51,239 nucleotides of DNA from Candidatus Avibacteroides excrementipullorum (lineage in GTDB: Bacteria > Bacteroidota > Bacteroidia > Bacteroidales > Bacteroidaceae), in the NCBI GenBank assembly GCA_018711405.1, contig DVIH01000075.1, positions 1 through 51,239 of the forward strand, read 5' to 3'. How positions within the stretch are numbered: position 1 is the stretch's first letter; every line of letters starts with the position of its first letter. The notes below the pieces were generated by a model. That model was not told the origin of the DNA, did no database searches, and was given only the letters and a program-made list of their open reading frames with translations. Of this stretch, positions 51,107-51,239 are shown piece by piece. Both the position numbers and the translations under genes were made by a program.

Positions 51107-51239
51107 TTACTTTTCTAACATTGTCACAACAACAGCCCTGTTAAACTTGTTTTCCGAATAAGGCTGAGAGTTTGAACCTAGACCCTGAGCCTGAATTCTT
51201 GATGACTCAATACCATAGTCATTAATCAATATTGAACGA
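51107..51239 (-). CDS. C-terminal fragment of an OmpA-family outer-membrane protein
   Basis: Minus strand, 43 residues to a TAA at 51109-51107; the gene continues past the window edge. The fragment reads LINDYGIESSRIQAQGLGSN, then SQPYSENKFNRAVVVTMLEK, which matches the end of the OmpA-like peptidoglycan-binding domain (consensus GI(D/E)xSRIxAxGxGxxxP...NRxVVV). The family normally has an N-terminal barrel or repeat region, which lies outside. A terminator follows at 51008-51046. Confidence 0.8.
   Translation of the reverse strand, partial: RSILINDYGIESSRIQAQGLGSNSQPYSENKFNRAVVVTMLEK

Overview
The window comes from a Bacteroidales bacterium of intermediate GC content. The evidence is repeated TAnnTTTG (-7) promoter boxes with weak or no Shine-Dalgarno sequences, lipoprotein signals ending in Cys followed by polar or acidic residues, Bacteroidetes-only families (DUF4493, PCMD, DUF4369, DUF4878, S46 dipeptidyl peptidase, TonB receptor with a carboxypeptidase-regulatory domain) and a subclass A2-like beta-lactamase. 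Genus is not determined. No tRNA, rRNA, CRISPR, prophage or IS transposase was seen.

Layout. 1-3519: start of a leftward gene, a DUF4369 lipoprotein and a DPP7-like S46 peptidase. 3876-12895: a seven-gene operon of DUF4493 and/or PCMD lipoproteins plus one predicted outer-membrane beta-barrel. It has a clear promoter, an internal terminator-like hairpin before the barrel gene, and a strong final terminator. It is bracketed by two copies of a roughly 96-nt quasi-palindromic intergenic repeat (family B). 13183-17326: AlbA_2-type ATP-binding protein, malate dehydrogenase, an unknown coiled-coil protein, and a leftward pair of a coiled-coil membrane protein and a LuxR-type regulator. 17487-21607: nadB, a glycosyltransferase and a PBP4-type peptidase, tightly coupled. 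21626-28234: an AraC regulator divergent from a tripartite RND efflux operon.

28632-38907 is a cobalamin block. A rightward seven-gene operon (cbiHC fusion, cbiET, cbiA, PduO-type adenosyltransferase, cbiP, cobD, cbiB) meets a leftward cobT-cobS-cobC operon tail to tail. Together they cover late corrin-ring steps, amidation, adenosylation and most of nucleotide-loop assembly. cobU and the early corrin genes are not in the window, and no B12 riboswitch was recognised. 39254-51239 holds a YiiX-like hydrolase, a DUF4878 lipoprotein, a large secreted adhesin-like protein with a sorting-type C-terminus, a GNAT-like protein with a TonB receptor, a small secreted unknown, a class A beta-lactamase, bcp-recA, and the C-terminus of an OmpA-family protein.

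The most unusual signal is non-coding: five roughly 90-nt GC-rich elements (family A), all intergenic, at about 1.05, 15.7, 28.5, 39.1 and 49.2 kb. Each has an AAAAAGAT end and a GATGGCGyACATCCC-type end, with a middle that is a mosaic of two palindromic modules in varying order and orientation. Four of the five can form a stem-loop next to a T5-6 tract, so they look like dispersed, rearranging terminator-like elements. The DUF4493/PCMD/barrel operon is the best candidate for an undescribed protein system.
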